Notes: generated by a model from the sequence alone, not told the origin. A stretch of DNA of 64,000 nucleotides from Neoroseomonas eburnea (GCF_018129005.1 NZ_JAAEDL010000024.1:26467-90466), one strand, 5' to 3'. Positions 29,315 through 39,445 are shown, counted from the stretch's first letter. Numbers and translations: made by a program.

Positions 29315-29973
29315 TGATCCCATCCGCCGAGTACGGCTTCTGGCTGCTCGCTGCCGTGAATGCCGCGCTGTTCATCGGCTTCGCCTACAGTTTCGCGCGT
29401 CCGCTCGAAGCGCGAGACTGGCGGAGCTTCGGCGCCTTCTCGGCCTTCATCGTCGCCCTGTTCGCCGAGATGTACGGCTTCCCGCTGACCATCTATCTGC
29501 TGGCGGGGTGGCTGCAGACGCGCTGGCCTGGCGTGAACTGGTTCAGCCATGACAGCGGACACCTGCTCGAAATGATCGCGGGACCCGGGGTCAACCCGCA
29601 TTTCGGGCCGTTCCACCTGATCAGCACGGCGCTGATCCTCCTTGGCTTCTGGCTGATCGCGGCGGCGTGGCCCGTCCTCTATCGGGCAGCGCGATCGGGC
29701 AGGCTTGCGACGGCGGGGCCGTATGCGCGCATCCGGCACCCGCAATACGCCGGCTTCATCCTGATCACGACCGGCTTCCTCCTGCAGTGGCCGACGCTGA
29801 TCACGCTCGCGATGTATCCGGTGCTGGTCGTCATGTACCTCCGCCTCGCCGCACGTGAGGACGCCTCGGCGGCCGAACGCTTCGGGGCCGAGCACGCCGC
29901 CTGGGCGCGAAGTGTTCCGGCCTGGATCCCGACCTGGAGGCGCGCCGCCTCGGGGCCGGCGGCCTCGCGATGA
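29314..29973 (+). CDS. Isoprenylcysteine carboxyl methyltransferase-family membrane protein
   Basis: A 219-residue polytopic protein with about five membrane helices and the ICMT/PEMT-like signature GPYARIRHPQYAGFILITTG near residue 150, which forms the S-adenosylmethionine pocket in this family. Bacterial members often sit with copper genes (DUF2933, CopB), but their substrate is unknown. ATG 29314 overlaps the DUF2933 stop by one base. Confidence 0.85.
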   Translation: MIPSAEYGFWLLAAVNAALFIGFAYSFARPLEARDWRSFGAFSAFIVALFAEMYGFPLTIYLLAGWLQTRWPGVNWFSHDSGHLLEMIAGPGVNPHFGPFHLISTALILLGFWLIAAAWPVLYRAARSGRLATAGPYARIRHPQYAGFILITTGFLLQWPTLITLAMYPVLVVMYLRLAAREDASAAERFGAEHAAWARSVPAWIPTWRRAASGPAASR

Positions 29974-30010
29974 ACCCCGCACCGCGCAACCGACGTGAGA
30001 CACACGACGC

Positions 30011-32113
30011 ATGAATGACCACGCCGCGCATCACCATCATGGCGCCCACGGCACACCGCCTGCCGTCACCGCCCCCCATGCCGGCCATGGCGAGGCCGGC
30101 CACGACCACGGCGCGATGGTCGCCGATTTCCGCCGCCGCTTCTGGACCTGCCTGCCGCTGACACTCGCCGTCGTGGTTCTCTCGCAGCACATCCAGATGC
30201 TGGTGGGCCTGCCCGGGGTCATCGCCTTCCCCGGCAGCACCTGGATCGAGGCGCTGCTCGCCAGCGCGGTCTTCTTCTATGGCGGCTGGCCGTTCCTCGC
30301 CGGCCTGTCGGGCGAGCTGCGCCGGGGCAGGCCCGGCATGATGACCCTCGTCAGCCTCGCCATCGTCTCCGCCTATGTCTATTCGCTCGCGGTGCTCGCC
30401 GGGCTGCCCGGCGACGTCTTCTTCTGGGAGACCGCGACCCTCATCCTGGTGATGCTGCTCGGCCACTGGCTGGAGGCGAAGTCGGTGCTCGGCGCCTCGG
30501 GGGCGCTGCAGGCGCTGGTGCGGCTGATGCCGGCGACGGCGACGCGGCTTGGCGAGGGCGGCGCGCAGCAGGAGGTGCCGATCGCCGACCTCCGTCCCGG
30601 CGACCTCGTGCTGGTGCGCCCCGGTGCGAAGGTGCCGACGGATGGCATCGTGACCGAGGGCCGGTCCTCGATGGACGAGAGCATGCTCACCGGCGAATCC
30701 CGTCCCGTCGAGAAGGCCATCGGCGCCCATGTTGTCGGCGGCGCGGTCAACGGCGAGGGCGCGCTGACCGTGCGCATCGAGCGCACCGGCGGGGAGACCT
30801 ATCTCGCGCAGGTGATCCGCTTGGTCGAACAGGCGCAGGCCACGCGATCGCGCACGCAGGATCTCGCCAATCGCGCCGCCGCGGTGCTGACCTGGGTCGC
30901 GATCGGCGTCGGCGGCGGCACCTTCGTCATCTGGCTGCTACTGGGCGCGCCGCTCGCCTTCGCGCTGGAGCGCATGGTGACCGTGATGGTCATCTCATGC
31001 CCGCATGCGCTCGGCCTCGCGGTGCCGCTGGTGGTGGCCGTCAGCACCGAGCTCACCGCCCGCAACGGCCTGCTGATCCGCGACCGCGCCGCCTTCGAGC
31101 GCGCGCGTGCGCTGCAGGTGGTCGTATTCGACAAGACGGGCACGCTCACCGAAGGGCGCTTCGGCGTCGCGTCCGTGGTCCCCCTCGGGGCGGGCCTGGA
31201 CGAGACGGCGGTGCTGCGCCTGGCGGCCGGGCTCGAAGCCGCGTCCGAGCATCCGATCGCCAAGGGCATCCTGCGCGGCGCCGAGGCGCGCGGCATCGTC
31301 CCGCCGCCGGCCAGCGATTTCCGCAACCTGCCCGGCGAAGGCGCGCGCGCGACGATCGAGGGGATCGAGGTTGAGGTGGTCAGCCCCGGCACGTTGCGCC
31401 GTCGCGGGATCGCGGTTGAAGATGCGCATGTCGCCGAGGAACAGGCGGCCGGACGTACGGTGGTGTTCGTCACGGCGAACGGCGTCTTGGCCGGCGCGAT
31501 CGCGCTCGCCGATGTCGTCCGTCCCGAGAGCCGTGAGGCGGTGCGCCAGCTCCGCGCGCTCGGGCTGCGCTGCATGATGCTGACCGGCGATGCGCGGCCC
31601 GTCGCCGAGCAGGTCGGGCGCGAGCTCGGCCTCGACGAAGTGCGCGCCGAGGTGCTGCCGCACCAGAAATCCGAGGTCGTGCAGTCGATCCAGGCCCGCG
31701 GCCTGACCGTCGCGATGGTGGGCGATGGCGTCAACGACGCGCCGGCGCTCGCGCAGTCCGACCTCGGCATCGCCATCGGTGCCGGCACGGACGTGGCGGC
31801 CGAGGCTGCCGACATCGTGCTGGTGCGAAACGACCCGCGCGACGTCGTGGCGATCCTGGCGCTGGCGCGCGCGACCTATGCGCGCATGGCCCAGAACCTG
31901 GCCTGGGCGACCGGCTACAACGTCGTGGCCATTCCGCTCGCGGCCGGTATCGGCGTACCCTGGGGCGTGCTGCTGACGCCGGCCGTCGGCGCGGCGCTGA
32001 TGTCGCTCTCGACCGTCGTGGTCGCGGTCAATGCGCGGCTGTTGGGCCGGCAGGGGGAGCGGCGGCTGGCCGCGCTGCGGGCCGACATCGCGCGCGGCGC
32101 GTCCGGATCATGA
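30011..32113 (+). CDS. copB: CopB-type P1B ATPase (CPH motif)
   Basis: A 700-residue P-type ATPase. The N-terminus is His-rich (HHHHGAHG, then [12 protein letters not shown]) instead of bearing HMA domains. The transport motif is CPH (C330-P331-H332) and the phosphorylation site is DKTGT (D374). The SEHP and [10 protein letters not shown] motifs are present. A His-rich start plus CPH defines the P1B-3 (CopB) group, linked with Cu(II)/Cu(I)/Ag(I) export. It is thus a second copper ATPase, distinct from CopA. The gene is intact and starts 37 nt after the methyltransferase gene. Confidence 0.95.
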   Translation: MNDHAAHHHHGAHGTPPAVTAPHAGHGEAGHDHGAMVADFRRRFWTCLPLTLAVVVLSQHIQMLVGLPGVIAFPGSTWIEALLASAVFFYGGWPFLAGLSGELRRGRPGMMTLVSLAIVSAYVYSLAVLAGLPGDVFFWETATLILVMLLGHWLEAKSVLGASGALQALVRLMPATATRLGEGGAQQEVPIADLRPGDLVLVRPGAKVPTDGIVTEGRSSMDESMLTGESRPVEKAIGAHVVGGAVNGEGALTVRIERTGGETYLAQVIRLVEQAQATRSRTQDLANRAAAVLTWVAIGVGGGTFVIWLLLGAPLAFALERMVTVMVISCPHALGLAVPLVVAVSTELTARNGLLIRDRAAFERARALQVVVFDKTGTLTEGRFGVASVVPLGAGLDETAVLRLAAGLEAASEHPIAKGILRGAEARGIVPPPASDFRNLPGEGARATIEGIEVEVVSPGTLRRRGIAVEDAHVAEEQAAGRTVVFVTANGVLAGAIALADVVRPESREAVRQLRALGLRCMMLTGDARPVAEQVGRELGLDEVRAEVLPHQKSEVVQSIQARGLTVAMVGDGVNDAPALAQSDLGIAIGAGTDVAAEAADIVLVRNDPRDVVAILALARATYARMAQNLAWATGYNVVAIPLAAGIGVPWGVLLTPAVGAALMSLSTVVVAVNARLLGRQGERRLAALRADIARGASGS

Positions 32114-32131
32114 CAGGCCGTGTCTCCCGTG

Positions 32132-32593
32132 ATGCCGAAGGATCCGCCGGCGTGGCTGGCGATGATACGCGCGACGCTCCTCCGAGCCATGCCGGCGATG
32201 CTGACCTGAGAGGTTCTGCAGCTGCCCCTCTACACCCTCTGGCACGACGGCACCGCGTGGGAGATTGCCTTCGCCGCCCTGCACTGCACCGGCGGCGACG
32301 CGCTGATCCTGCTCGCGGCGATGTCATGGGCCCTGGTGTTGGCGGGCACGCCGCAGTGGCCGGACCATGCCCATGGGCGCGTCCTTGCGCTGACCGTCGT
32401 GATCGGCCTCGGCTACACGGTCTACAGCGAGTGGCTGAACGTCGAGGTGCGCGGCAGCTGGGCCTACGCCGATGCGATGCCGCGCCTTCCCATGCTCGGC
32501 ACGGGCCTCGCGCCGGTGTTGCAATGGGCCCTGCTGCCGCCGCTGGCGATGATCGCAGCGCGTCGTGCCCTGGGTGCTCGCGCCGCACGGTGA
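32132..32593 (+). pseudogene. Small polytopic membrane protein interrupted by an in-frame TGA
   Basis: Reading from ATG 32132 gives 25 codons of a first membrane-like segment (WLAMIRATLLRAMPAMLT), then TGA at 32207-32209. The same frame continues with EVLQLPLYTLWHDGTAWEIA, HCTGGDALILLAAMSW and VIGLGYTVYSEWLNVEVRGS to a stop at 32593. The continuation is clearly coding and its blocks fit a copper-island membrane family of about 150 residues. A shorter product could start at ATG 32321 (90 residues), but it would lose the first helices. One nonsense change is the simplest reading; sequencing error is possible. Confidence 0.65.
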
Positions 32594-32696
32594 TGCCGTG
32601 CGCGCCCGGCCGGCCCGCGCGTCCGACACCGGTTCGATGGAAGGGGGCCGGCCCGGTGCGCGCAATTCCACCCCTGCCAAGGAGAGGAACCACACC

Positions 32697-33464
32697 ATGA
32701 CCACGCACACATCGCGCGCCATCGCTGCCACGGCGGCACTGCTGTTCGCCCTGCCGGCCTTGGCGCAACAGGCGCCGGCGGCCGATCCGCACCATCCGGA
32801 CTCACCGGCGGGCGGCCCGCCCGCGGTACAGCCCGCGCCGACGCCGGCCACGCCGGGCGGCATGGGGATGATGGGCATGATGAGCCGCGAGGGTGGCGGA
32901 CCCGGCATGGCGATGATGCGCCATCACGCCGCGCCGATGAACGTCATCATCAATGTCGGCCCCGGCATCACGCTGGAGGTCGAGGATGCCGACCGCGCAG
33001 GCGGGTCGGCGCGGCCCGGCGCCATGCGTGGCGCGATGCTGGGCGGCATGGCGGGCGGGTCCCCCATGGGCATGGCTGGTGCCCCGGCCTCGGCCGGCCC
33101 GCTGCACGAAATGCTGGCCGAGCGCGTCGAGGGAGGCCTCGCCTTCCTGCGCGCCGAGCTGCGCATCCGCCCCGACCAGGAGGTCGCGTGGACGGGCTTC
33201 GCCGGGAAGATCCGCGATGCCGCGGCGCGCTACCGCGCCGCGGTCGCGCAGATGCCGCGCCCGGGCGCCGGTCTTGAGGGGCGCCTCGCCGCGGCGGAGG
33301 CGCGCCTCGCCGCCGAACTCGCGCGCGCGCAGGCCTGCCGCGAGGCAGCCGCGGCGCTGCTGCCGGTCCTCGACGATGCGCAGCGGCGGACCGTGGACGC
33401 CCTCGCCTGGCTGGTCATACCCGGCAGCGGTCCCGGCCCCATGGCCGGCGGGATGGCGCGATGA
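32697..33464 (+). CDS. Spy/CpxP-like periplasmic protein, Met/Gly-rich
   Basis: A 255-residue secreted protein. A signal peptide (cleavage near ALAQ) is followed by a Pro/His and Met-rich region (GGMGMMGMMSREGGG, later PMGMAG) likely to bind Cu(I), then a helical C-terminal half with LTXXQ/Spy-like spacing (ELRIRPDQEVAWTGFAGKIR; LLPVLDDAQRRTVDALAW). A strong AAGGAG site lies 11 nt upstream of the ATG. It follows the broken membrane gene and precedes the DUF3141 gene. It probably protects periplasmic proteins or buffers copper. Confidence 0.8.
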   Translation: MTTHTSRAIAATAALLFALPALAQQAPAADPHHPDSPAGGPPAVQPAPTPATPGGMGMMGMMSREGGGPGMAMMRHHAAPMNVIINVGPGITLEVEDADRAGGSARPGAMRGAMLGGMAGGSPMGMAGAPASAGPLHEMLAERVEGGLAFLRAELRIRPDQEVAWTGFAGKIRDAAARYRAAVAQMPRPGAGLEGRLAAAEARLAAELARAQACREAAAALLPVLDDAQRRTVDALAWLVIPGSGPGPMAGGMAR

Positions 33465-33510
33465 CCGGACGTGCGGATCGGCGCCGCCCCCCCGCCGGCG
33501 GACGGGCGCG

Positions 33511-35274
33511 ATGACGGCGAACCCCGCCGGCACCGGACCGGCCACGCCCCCGCCCGGGCCGGCGGACCTTGCCGGCCACGCGATCGATGCCTGGCAGCGC
33601 GCGATCCTGTTCTGGGACGTGCTGCGGGAGCGCGCCAACGATGTCCTCGACCAGATGAGCGCGGGGATGCCGGACATCCTGGCCTTCCGGCACGAGACGC
33701 TGCTCGATGCCCGACGCTTTCCGCGGCCGGCGAACTACGCGCTGCTGCGCATCACCGGATATGGCGAGGACGAGGCGGAGCACTGCCTCGACCCCGCGAA
33801 GCCGCCGCTGATCGTGATCGACCCGCGCGCCGGCCACGGTCCGGGCATCGGCGGGACGCGGCGCGACTCCGAACTCGGCATCGCGCTGCACGAAGGCTAT
33901 CCGGTCTATTTCGTGACCTTCTTTCCCGCCCCCTGCCCCGGACAGACGCTGATCGACGTGCTGCACGCGATGCGCCGCTTCGTGGACGCGGTCGCGGCGC
34001 GTCACGCCGGCCGGGCGCCCATTCTGTACGGCAACTGCCAGGGCGGCTGGGCGGCGATGCTGGTGGCGCTGCATTGCGAGGGGCCGCTCGGCCCCATCGT
34101 GCTGAACGGGTCGCCGCTGTCGTACTGGTCGGGCGAGCCGGGCGTGAACCCGATGCGCCTCGCGGGCGGCCTGTCGGGCGGCGTGTGGCCCGTGCGGCTG
34201 CTCGCCGACCTCGGCGCCGGGCAGTTCGACGGCGCCTGGCTGGTGCAGAACTTCGAGGCGCTGAAGCCCGAGAACGCCCTGTGGGAGAAGTACCTGCCAC
34301 TGTTCCTCGACCCGGAGGGCGAGCGCGAGCGGTTCCTAACCTTCGAGCGATGGTGGAACGCCTTCTACGCGCTAAGCGCGGAGGAGATCACCACCATCAT
34401 CCGGCAGCTGTTCATCGGCAACGACCTGGAACGCGGCGTGCTCGACCTCGGCGACGGGACGCGGCTCGACCTGCAAACGTTGCGCAGCCCGCTGGTGGTG
34501 TTCGCATCCGAGGGCGACAACATCACCCCACCGCACCAGGCGCTGGGCTGGATCGCACGGGTGTACGGCGACACCGACGGGTTGAAGCGGGCAGGCCAGC
34601 GGATCGTCTACCTGCTCAACCCGAAGGTCGGCCATCTTGGCATCTTCGTCTCGGCCGCGGTGGCGCGGTTCGAGCATCGCGCGATCCTCGAGGCGCTCGA
34701 CGATGTCGCACGGCTCGCGCCCGGGCTTTACGAGATGACGATCGACAACCCGACCGGCGACCCCGACTGCCGGCGGCCGCAATACGGCGTCGCTTTCGCC
34801 GAGCGCCGGGTGGAGGATCTCCACTTCGAACCGCCGCCGGCCGCCTTCGAGCGCGTCCGCCAGGTCTCGGCCTGGAGCGATGCCATTTACGGCGCCTTCG
34901 TGGCGCCATGGATGCGCGCCATGGCGAACCCCGCGGCCGCAGCGATGGCACGGTGGATGCACCCGATGCGCACCAGCCGCTATCTGCTGTCGGAGCGCTT
35001 CGCGCCCTGGATGCGCGGCGTCGCGCTGGTCGCGGACGCGCTGCGCGCCACGCGCGCTTCGGCACCTTCGACACAGTCGCCGGCGCTGGAGAGTGCCGAA
35101 CGTGACGCGCTCGCGGTTGTCACGCGGAACCTGAAGGCGGCGCGCGAGGTGCGCGACGGCTGGCAGGAAGTCCTCTTTCGGGCGCTCTACGGCGGCGTCG
35201 AGGGTCGCGCGCCCGAGCGCGAAGTGGTGACGGTTCGCGAACCAGGCAGTCCGCGCGCCTCGCGCGCCGCATGA
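33511..35274 (+). CDS. DUF3141 alpha/beta-hydrolase-like protein
   Basis: A 587-residue cytoplasmic protein of the DUF3141 type, related to the PhaC-like alpha/beta-hydrolase fold. The nucleophile-elbow-like segment reads LYGNCQGGWAAMLVAL and is preceded by PLIVIDPRAGHGPGIGG. Later blocks are SEGDNITPPHQALGWI and NPKVGHLGIF, which would supply the acid and His. Here the elbow residue is Cys in the GNCQGG context, as in PHA synthases. The reaction is unknown. The start is ATG 33511. Many family members are longer at the C-terminus, so this copy may be shortened. Confidence 0.8.
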   Translation: MTANPAGTGPATPPPGPADLAGHAIDAWQRAILFWDVLRERANDVLDQMSAGMPDILAFRHETLLDARRFPRPANYALLRITGYGEDEAEHCLDPAKPPLIVIDPRAGHGPGIGGTRRDSELGIALHEGYPVYFVTFFPAPCPGQTLIDVLHAMRRFVDAVAARHAGRAPILYGNCQGGWAAMLVALHCEGPLGPIVLNGSPLSYWSGEPGVNPMRLAGGLSGGVWPVRLLADLGAGQFDGAWLVQNFEALKPENALWEKYLPLFLDPEGERERFLTFERWWNAFYALSAEEITTIIRQLFIGNDLERGVLDLGDGTRLDLQTLRSPLVVFASEGDNITPPHQALGWIARVYGDTDGLKRAGQRIVYLLNPKVGHLGIFVSAAVARFEHRAILEALDDVARLAPGLYEMTIDNPTGDPDCRRPQYGVAFAERRVEDLHFEPPPAAFERVRQVSAWSDAIYGAFVAPWMRAMANPAAAAMARWMHPMRTSRYLLSERFAPWMRGVALVADALRATRASAPSTQSPALESAERDALAVVTRNLKAAREVRDGWQEVLFRALYGGVEGRAPEREVVTVREPGSPRASRAA

Positions 35275-35337
35275 CGGCGCGGGACGGAGCAGGGCGTCGG
35301 GTCCGCGATGCGGCTCATCGGGTCCGTCGGTGCCCGC

Positions 35338-36327
35338 TCAGCCCTCGACGCGGATGTTCCTGTCGCGGATCACCGCGCCCCAGCGCTCCGTCTCGACACG
35401 GATGAACTCCGCCAGCTCCGCCGGGCTCGACGCTGTGCCGTCCAGCCCTGCCGCCGCCAGCCGTTGCAGGACACCCGGCTGGGCGACCGCGTCGCGGACC
35501 GCGGCGTTCAGGCGCGCCACCATCGGCTCCGGCGTGCCGGCCGCGACCATGATCGCACCCCAGGAGGAGCTCTCGGCGCCGCGCAGGCCCTGCTCCGCGA
35601 CGGTCGGCACGTCCGGCAGCAGGGGATTGCGGACGCTGCTGGTGGTGGCCAGCGCACGCAGCCGGCCGTCCCGGATGCCGCCGATGGAGGAGGCGGGCTG
35701 GTCGAGCATCAGCTGGATGGTGCCGGCCATCAGGTCGTTCATCGCCTGCCCGCTGCCGCGATAGGGGACATGGGTCAGCTCGATCCCGGCGGCCGCGGCG
35801 AGGACTTCCGTGAAGACGTGCGTGGCGGTGCCGACGCCGGAGGAACCGAAGGAGACCTGCCCCGGCCGCGCGCGCGCCATCGCGATGAGATCGGAAAGGC
35901 TGCGCGCCGGCGAGGAGGCCGGGACAACGACCAGGATGTCGGTCTTGAACGCCATCGAGACGGGCGTGAGATCGCGCCGGATGTCGACGGCGCGCATCAG
36001 ACCAAGATTGGGCGCGATCGTCATCACGCCGTTGGTTCCGAGCAGCAGGGTGTGTCCGTCCGGCGTCGATCGTGCCGCGGCTTCCGTACCGATCGCGCCG
36101 CCGGCGCCCGCACGATTCTCGACCACCACGGGTTGGCCGAGCGTCTCGCCCATCCGCTCGCCCAGGATGCGCGCCGCGACGTCGGTGGAGCCGCCTGGCG
36201 CGAAGGGGACGATGAGGCGGAGCGGCCGGTTCGGGGACCAACCTGTTTGCGCGGTTGCGGCACGCGGGAGGAAAGGCAGGGCGACGGCGGCCAGCAGAAG
36301 CGGGCGGCGCGAGAGCCGGATGCTCAT
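35338..36327 (-). CDS. Bug/TctC-type solute receptor
   Basis: A 329-residue periplasmic binding protein of the tripartite tricarboxylate transporter (Bug) type. The signal peptide is cleaved near AATAQ. The family blocks PLRLIVPFAPGGSTDVAARI and VVVENRAGAGGAIGTEAAA are present, as is HVPYRGSGQAMNDLMAG. The ligand is unknown. Its start overlaps the stop of the PLP-enzyme gene by 4 nt, so a sulfur compound or amino-acid-derived ligand is plausible. No TctA/TctB membrane genes are adjacent, which is usual for Bug proteins. Confidence 0.92.
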   Translation of the reverse strand: MSIRLSRRPLLLAAVALPFLPRAATAQTGWSPNRPLRLIVPFAPGGSTDVAARILGERMGETLGQPVVVENRAGAGGAIGTEAAARSTPDGHTLLLGTNGVMTIAPNLGLMRAVDIRRDLTPVSMAFKTDILVVVPASSPARSLSDLIAMARARPGQVSFGSSGVGTATHVFTEVLAAAAGIELTHVPYRGSGQAMNDLMAGTIQLMLDQPASSIGGIRDGRLRALATTSSVRNPLLPDVPTVAEQGLRGAESSSWGAIMVAAGTPEPMVARLNAAVRDAVAQPGVLQRLAAAGLDGTASSPAELAEFIRVETERWGAVIRDRNIRVEG

Positions 36328-37538
36328 CGGACGGTCTCCTCGACAGCGGGTGGAGAGGCATGGTCGGCCGTGCCTTGCGACGGCCGGAACAAGGCGAAGG
36401 CCTGCGCCAGGTCGGCTTCCAGCAGCGCGGGATCCTCGAGACCTGCGCTGAGCCGCAGGATCGGGCCCGTGGCCGGCGCGGGGACCGCGGTGCGCAGCGG
36501 CGCCGGGTCAATCGGCGCGACCAGGCTGCGCGTCGCGCCCCAGGAGGCGCCGATGGCGAAGCAGCGCAGCGCCTCCACGACCGCCGGCAGGCGCGACCGC
36601 GTCCAGGCGGCGAGCACGACCGAGAAGACCCCGCTCGCACCGCGGAAGTCCCGCCGCCAGGTCATGTGTCCTGGGCAGGATTGGAGCGCCGGGTGAAGCA
36701 CCGTCTCCACCTCCGGCCGTCCGGCCAGCCAGCGTGCGAGGCGCAGCGCGGTGGCCTCGGCACGGTCGAGGCGGAGTTCGAGCGTCTCCAGGCCGCGCAT
36801 CACCAGCGCGCAATCCTCCGGCGAGACACCGTGGCCAAGCGCGCGCCCCACGTCGCGGAGCCTTCGGTAGAGCGCCTCGTCGCGCACCGACACCGCGCCC
36901 ATCAGCACGTCCGAATGGCCGTTGAGGTATTTCGACACGGCATTCACAGCGAAATCCGCGCCGTGATCGAGCGCCCGGCAGCGCAGCGGCGTGGCCCATG
37001 TGGAATCCGCGGCGACCAGCGCGCCATGCCGATGCGCCGCCGCGGCGATGTCCGGGAGATCCTGCACCTCCATGGTGACCGACCCCGGCGACTCAACCCA
37101 GACCAGCCGCGTGGCCGGTGTCAGCAGGCTGGCGATGCCGCCGCCGATCATCGGGTCGTAGAAGCGTGCCTCGATGCCGCACGGGGCGAGCAGCGTCGTC
37201 GCGAGCGTGCGCACCGGATCGTAGACGCTGTCCGGGAACAGCACTTGCCCACCAGCAGCACAAGCAAGCGTGACGAGGGTGATCGCCGCCATGCCTGACG
37301 GAACGACGTAGCAGCGCGCCGCGCCTTCAAGCGCCGCGATCCGCCGTTCCAGCTCGCGCGAGGTCGGCGTGCCGTAGAGCCCGTAGGAGTAGCCGTCGTA
37401 GAAGCGGTCGCGTCGCCGGCCATACTCCGCCATGCTGCCGAACACGACGGTCGAGCCGCGATGTATGGCAGGCGCCAGGCTGCGGAAATCGCCTGGCTCC
37501 GGCTCGCGGGCCGGCACCGTCATCGGGGCGTGGTTCAT
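36324..37538 (-). CDS. PLP-dependent trans-sulfuration enzyme (cystathionine beta-lyase-like)
   Basis: A 404-residue PLP enzyme of the Cys/Met metabolism family. The active-site lysine lies in NAVSKYLNGHSDVLMGAV, the PLP-phosphate region is VPSGMAAITLVTLACA, and the ring-stacking Tyr block is YDGYSYGLYGTPTSRELE. Cystathionine beta-lyase is the best-supported reaction; gamma-lyase or a sulfhydrylase cannot be excluded. It is translated just ahead of a Bug receptor and after a LysR gene on the same strand, forming a small metabolic operon inside the copper island. Confidence 0.88.
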   Translation of the reverse strand: MNHAPMTVPAREPEPGDFRSLAPAIHRGSTVVFGSMAEYGRRRDRFYDGYSYGLYGTPTSRELERRIAALEGAARCYVVPSGMAAITLVTLACAAGGQVLFPDSVYDPVRTLATTLLAPCGIEARFYDPMIGGGIASLLTPATRLVWVESPGSVTMEVQDLPDIAAAAHRHGALVAADSTWATPLRCRALDHGADFAVNAVSKYLNGHSDVLMGAVSVRDEALYRRLRDVGRALGHGVSPEDCALVMRGLETLELRLDRAEATALRLARWLAGRPEVETVLHPALQSCPGHMTWRRDFRGASGVFSVVLAAWTRSRLPAVVEALRCFAIGASWGATRSLVAPIDPAPLRTAVPAPATGPILRLSAGLEDPALLEADLAQAFALFRPSQGTADHASPPAVEETVR

Positions 37539-37651
37539 GCGGCAAGGTTAGGAAGCGGGAGACAGATGCAGGAAGCTGCGCGCTAGCGGCCAATTCATGC
37601 GCCGCGGTTAACCATGCGCGGCGCCGCGCGACGGCCGCGCCCGGCGAAGGA

Positions 37652-38578
37652 TCATCGCTGTCGTCGGACAGGCGGACGGGGCGCCCACGGCAGGTCTGCC
37701 ACGGCGCGGCGCACACGGCCGACCAGCTCCTCCACGAAGCGGGACCGCCCGCGCCCTGCCGGCAGCAGGAGAAGGGAGCGGAAGGCAATCGCCGGTGCGA
37801 AGGGGCGGGCGACCAGTCCGCGCGCCTCGAAGCCGCCGGCCGCGTAGACGAGCCAGTTCGCGAGGCCGATCCCGGTGCCGAGCAGGGCGAATTCGCAGAC
37901 TGTCGCGCCGAAAGGCGTCTCGACGACGACCCGCGGGCGCGCACCGCAGCCGGCAAGCAGCGAGTCGAGGCGCCGCCGTGCCCTGTCTTCCGGGGCCAGA
38001 GCCGCGAAGGCGACGCCATCGAGATCGTCCGGACGGATGCAGGGGAGCCGCGAAAGGGGGTGCTCGCCGCGCAGGACGATGACGCCTGCTGTCTCCGACA
38101 GGCCCTCGGCCACCACACCGGTGCGATCCACCTCGTCCGCGCAGACGCCGAGGTCGAAGGTGCCGGACGCGACCAGGTCGCGCACCACCGCGGAGCTCGC
38201 CACTTCGAGCGTGACCGAGACATCGGGTCGGTCGCGCAGGAACGCCTCGATCACCCGTGGCAAAAGGTGCAGGCCGAAGGCGGCGGAGCTGGCGACGCGC
38301 AGCGTGCCGGTCCCGACCTCCTTAAGCCGGGCCGCCGCCTGACGAACGCGATCGAGGCCGGCGCGCGCCGCCAGCACCTCGGCGTAGAGCGCCTGCGCCT
38401 CCGGCGTCGGCTGGATGCGGCGCCCCTCGCGCTCGAACAGCTTGAGGCCGGTGGTGTCCTCGAGCCGCCGCAGCGCGCGGCTGACGGCCGGCTGCGAGAC
38501 GCCGAGCAGCTCCGCCGCGCGCGTGGCGGAGCCGCTGCGCATGACCGCCGCGAAGGTCTCGAGCAGGGCGAGGTTCAC
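37652..38578 (-). CDS. LysR-family regulator of the lyase/Bug operon
   Basis: A 308-residue LysR regulator. The winged helix has the usual spacing (SGSATRAAELLGVSQPAVSR, then ALRRLEDTTGLKLFER) and the effector domain starts at TGTLRVASSAAFGLHLLPRV. It is on the same strand as, and 113 nt upstream of, the PLP-enzyme gene, whose operon it probably controls. Its start lies 38 nt after the preceding small secreted-protein gene. Confidence 0.93.
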   Translation of the reverse strand: MNLALLETFAAVMRSGSATRAAELLGVSQPAVSRALRRLEDTTGLKLFEREGRRIQPTPEAQALYAEVLAARAGLDRVRQAAARLKEVGTGTLRVASSAAFGLHLLPRVIEAFLRDRPDVSVTLEVASSAVVRDLVASGTFDLGVCADEVDRTGVVAEGLSETAGVIVLRGEHPLSRLPCIRPDDLDGVAFAALAPEDRARRRLDSLLAGCGARPRVVVETPFGATVCEFALLGTGIGLANWLVYAAGGFEARGLVARPFAPAIAFRSLLLLPAGRGRSRFVEELVGRVRRAVADLPWAPRPPVRRQR

Positions 38579-38615
38579 GGCCGCCGCATGGCCGCCGTGC
38601 GGCGCGGCGCGAGGG

Positions 38616-39053
38616 TCAGCGGCGCGGCGGCGCCGCCTCGATCATCGCCAGCGCCTCGCGCATGCGCTCGGAGGAGGAGCGGTCGAGCGCGTCGTAAGCG
38701 GCCTTCGTGATGCGGATCTCGGCCAGCAGCGGCGCGAGGCGCTGTGCGTCCGCCGGGTTCTGCGCCAGCGCCGCCTCGAGCCTCGCGATCTCGCTGGTCA
38801 GGAAGGCCGGCTGCTGGCCTGCCTCGCGCAGGGCCTGGTTGGTCAGCGAACGGACCCGCAGCAGCAGGCGTGTCTCGGCCTGTTCCAACTCGGCCTGGGC
38901 GCGCTCGGAGAGGATGCGGGCCTGCACGGCCTGCTGGCTCGTCAGGTCGCGCGCGGCGGCGATCTGGTTGAAGCGTGCGATTTCCGCCACGAAGTCGTGC
39001 GCCAGGGCCGGCACCGCGGCGAGGGACATCAGGACCGCCAGCAGGATCCGCAT
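38616..39053 (-). CDS. Small secreted helical protein
   Basis: A 145-residue protein. The signal peptide (MRILLAVLMSLAAVPALAHD) is followed by charged helices (TSQQAVQARILSERAQAELE), possibly a coiled coil. I recognise no family. ATG 39053 has AAGGAGA 6 nt upstream; the frame extending earlier lacks sense. It is divergent from the multicopper oxidase gene across a 392-bp region, so it may share copper control. Confidence 0.7.
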   Translation of the reverse strand: MRILLAVLMSLAAVPALAHDFVAEIARFNQIAAARDLTSQQAVQARILSERAQAELEQAETRLLLRVRSLTNQALREAGQQPAFLTSEIARLEAALAQNPADAQRLAPLLAEIRITKAAYDALDRSSSERMREALAMIEAAPPRR

Positions 39054-39365
39054 CGCATTCTCTCCTTGACCGGAGCCGGAATGGCTCGGAACGAGCGATG
39101 GTGAGACGCCGCACGCATGACATTCAAGAGCACCTGCGTCGCAATTCATTCATGCTAGTTATGGTTTGCGGTCGCCGTCAATCGATCGCGGGCTTGTCCG
39201 ATCGGTATCGGGGATCGTGCCGCGCTGCCCTAGGGTAACTTCCCGCGCCGTAACCGCGATCATGGTACGACGACCCTCGAGCATGCGCGTGCGGCGTGGA
39301 TCGCTGACAGGTGAAGTCCGGTTCGGACGCTTGCGACGGCGGTGGTGACCGCGCACCCGGCGCCG

Positions 39366-39378
39366 GACATGCTTTGTC
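39366..39378 (+). promoter_or_regulatory. Candidate copper box upstream of the multicopper oxidase
   Basis: GACATGCTTTGTC lies 68-80 bp before the oxidase ATG, again with GACA-N5-TGTC symmetry. It differs from the element before DUF305 at 2 of 13 positions. The rest of the 39054-39445 gap holds a stretch of lower GC but nothing else I can name. Confidence 0.55.
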
Positions 39379-39445
39379 GCAATCCGTTCAACGTCGGGTC
39401 ACCTCAAGCGATGACGCTCGGCCCGTTGTTGAATGGAGCCTCGAC

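Noticed and set aside
33471..35105. A 544-codon plus-strand frame within the DUF3141 gene
   Set aside because: Arg-rich shadow in a different frame from the recognisable hydrolase-like protein.
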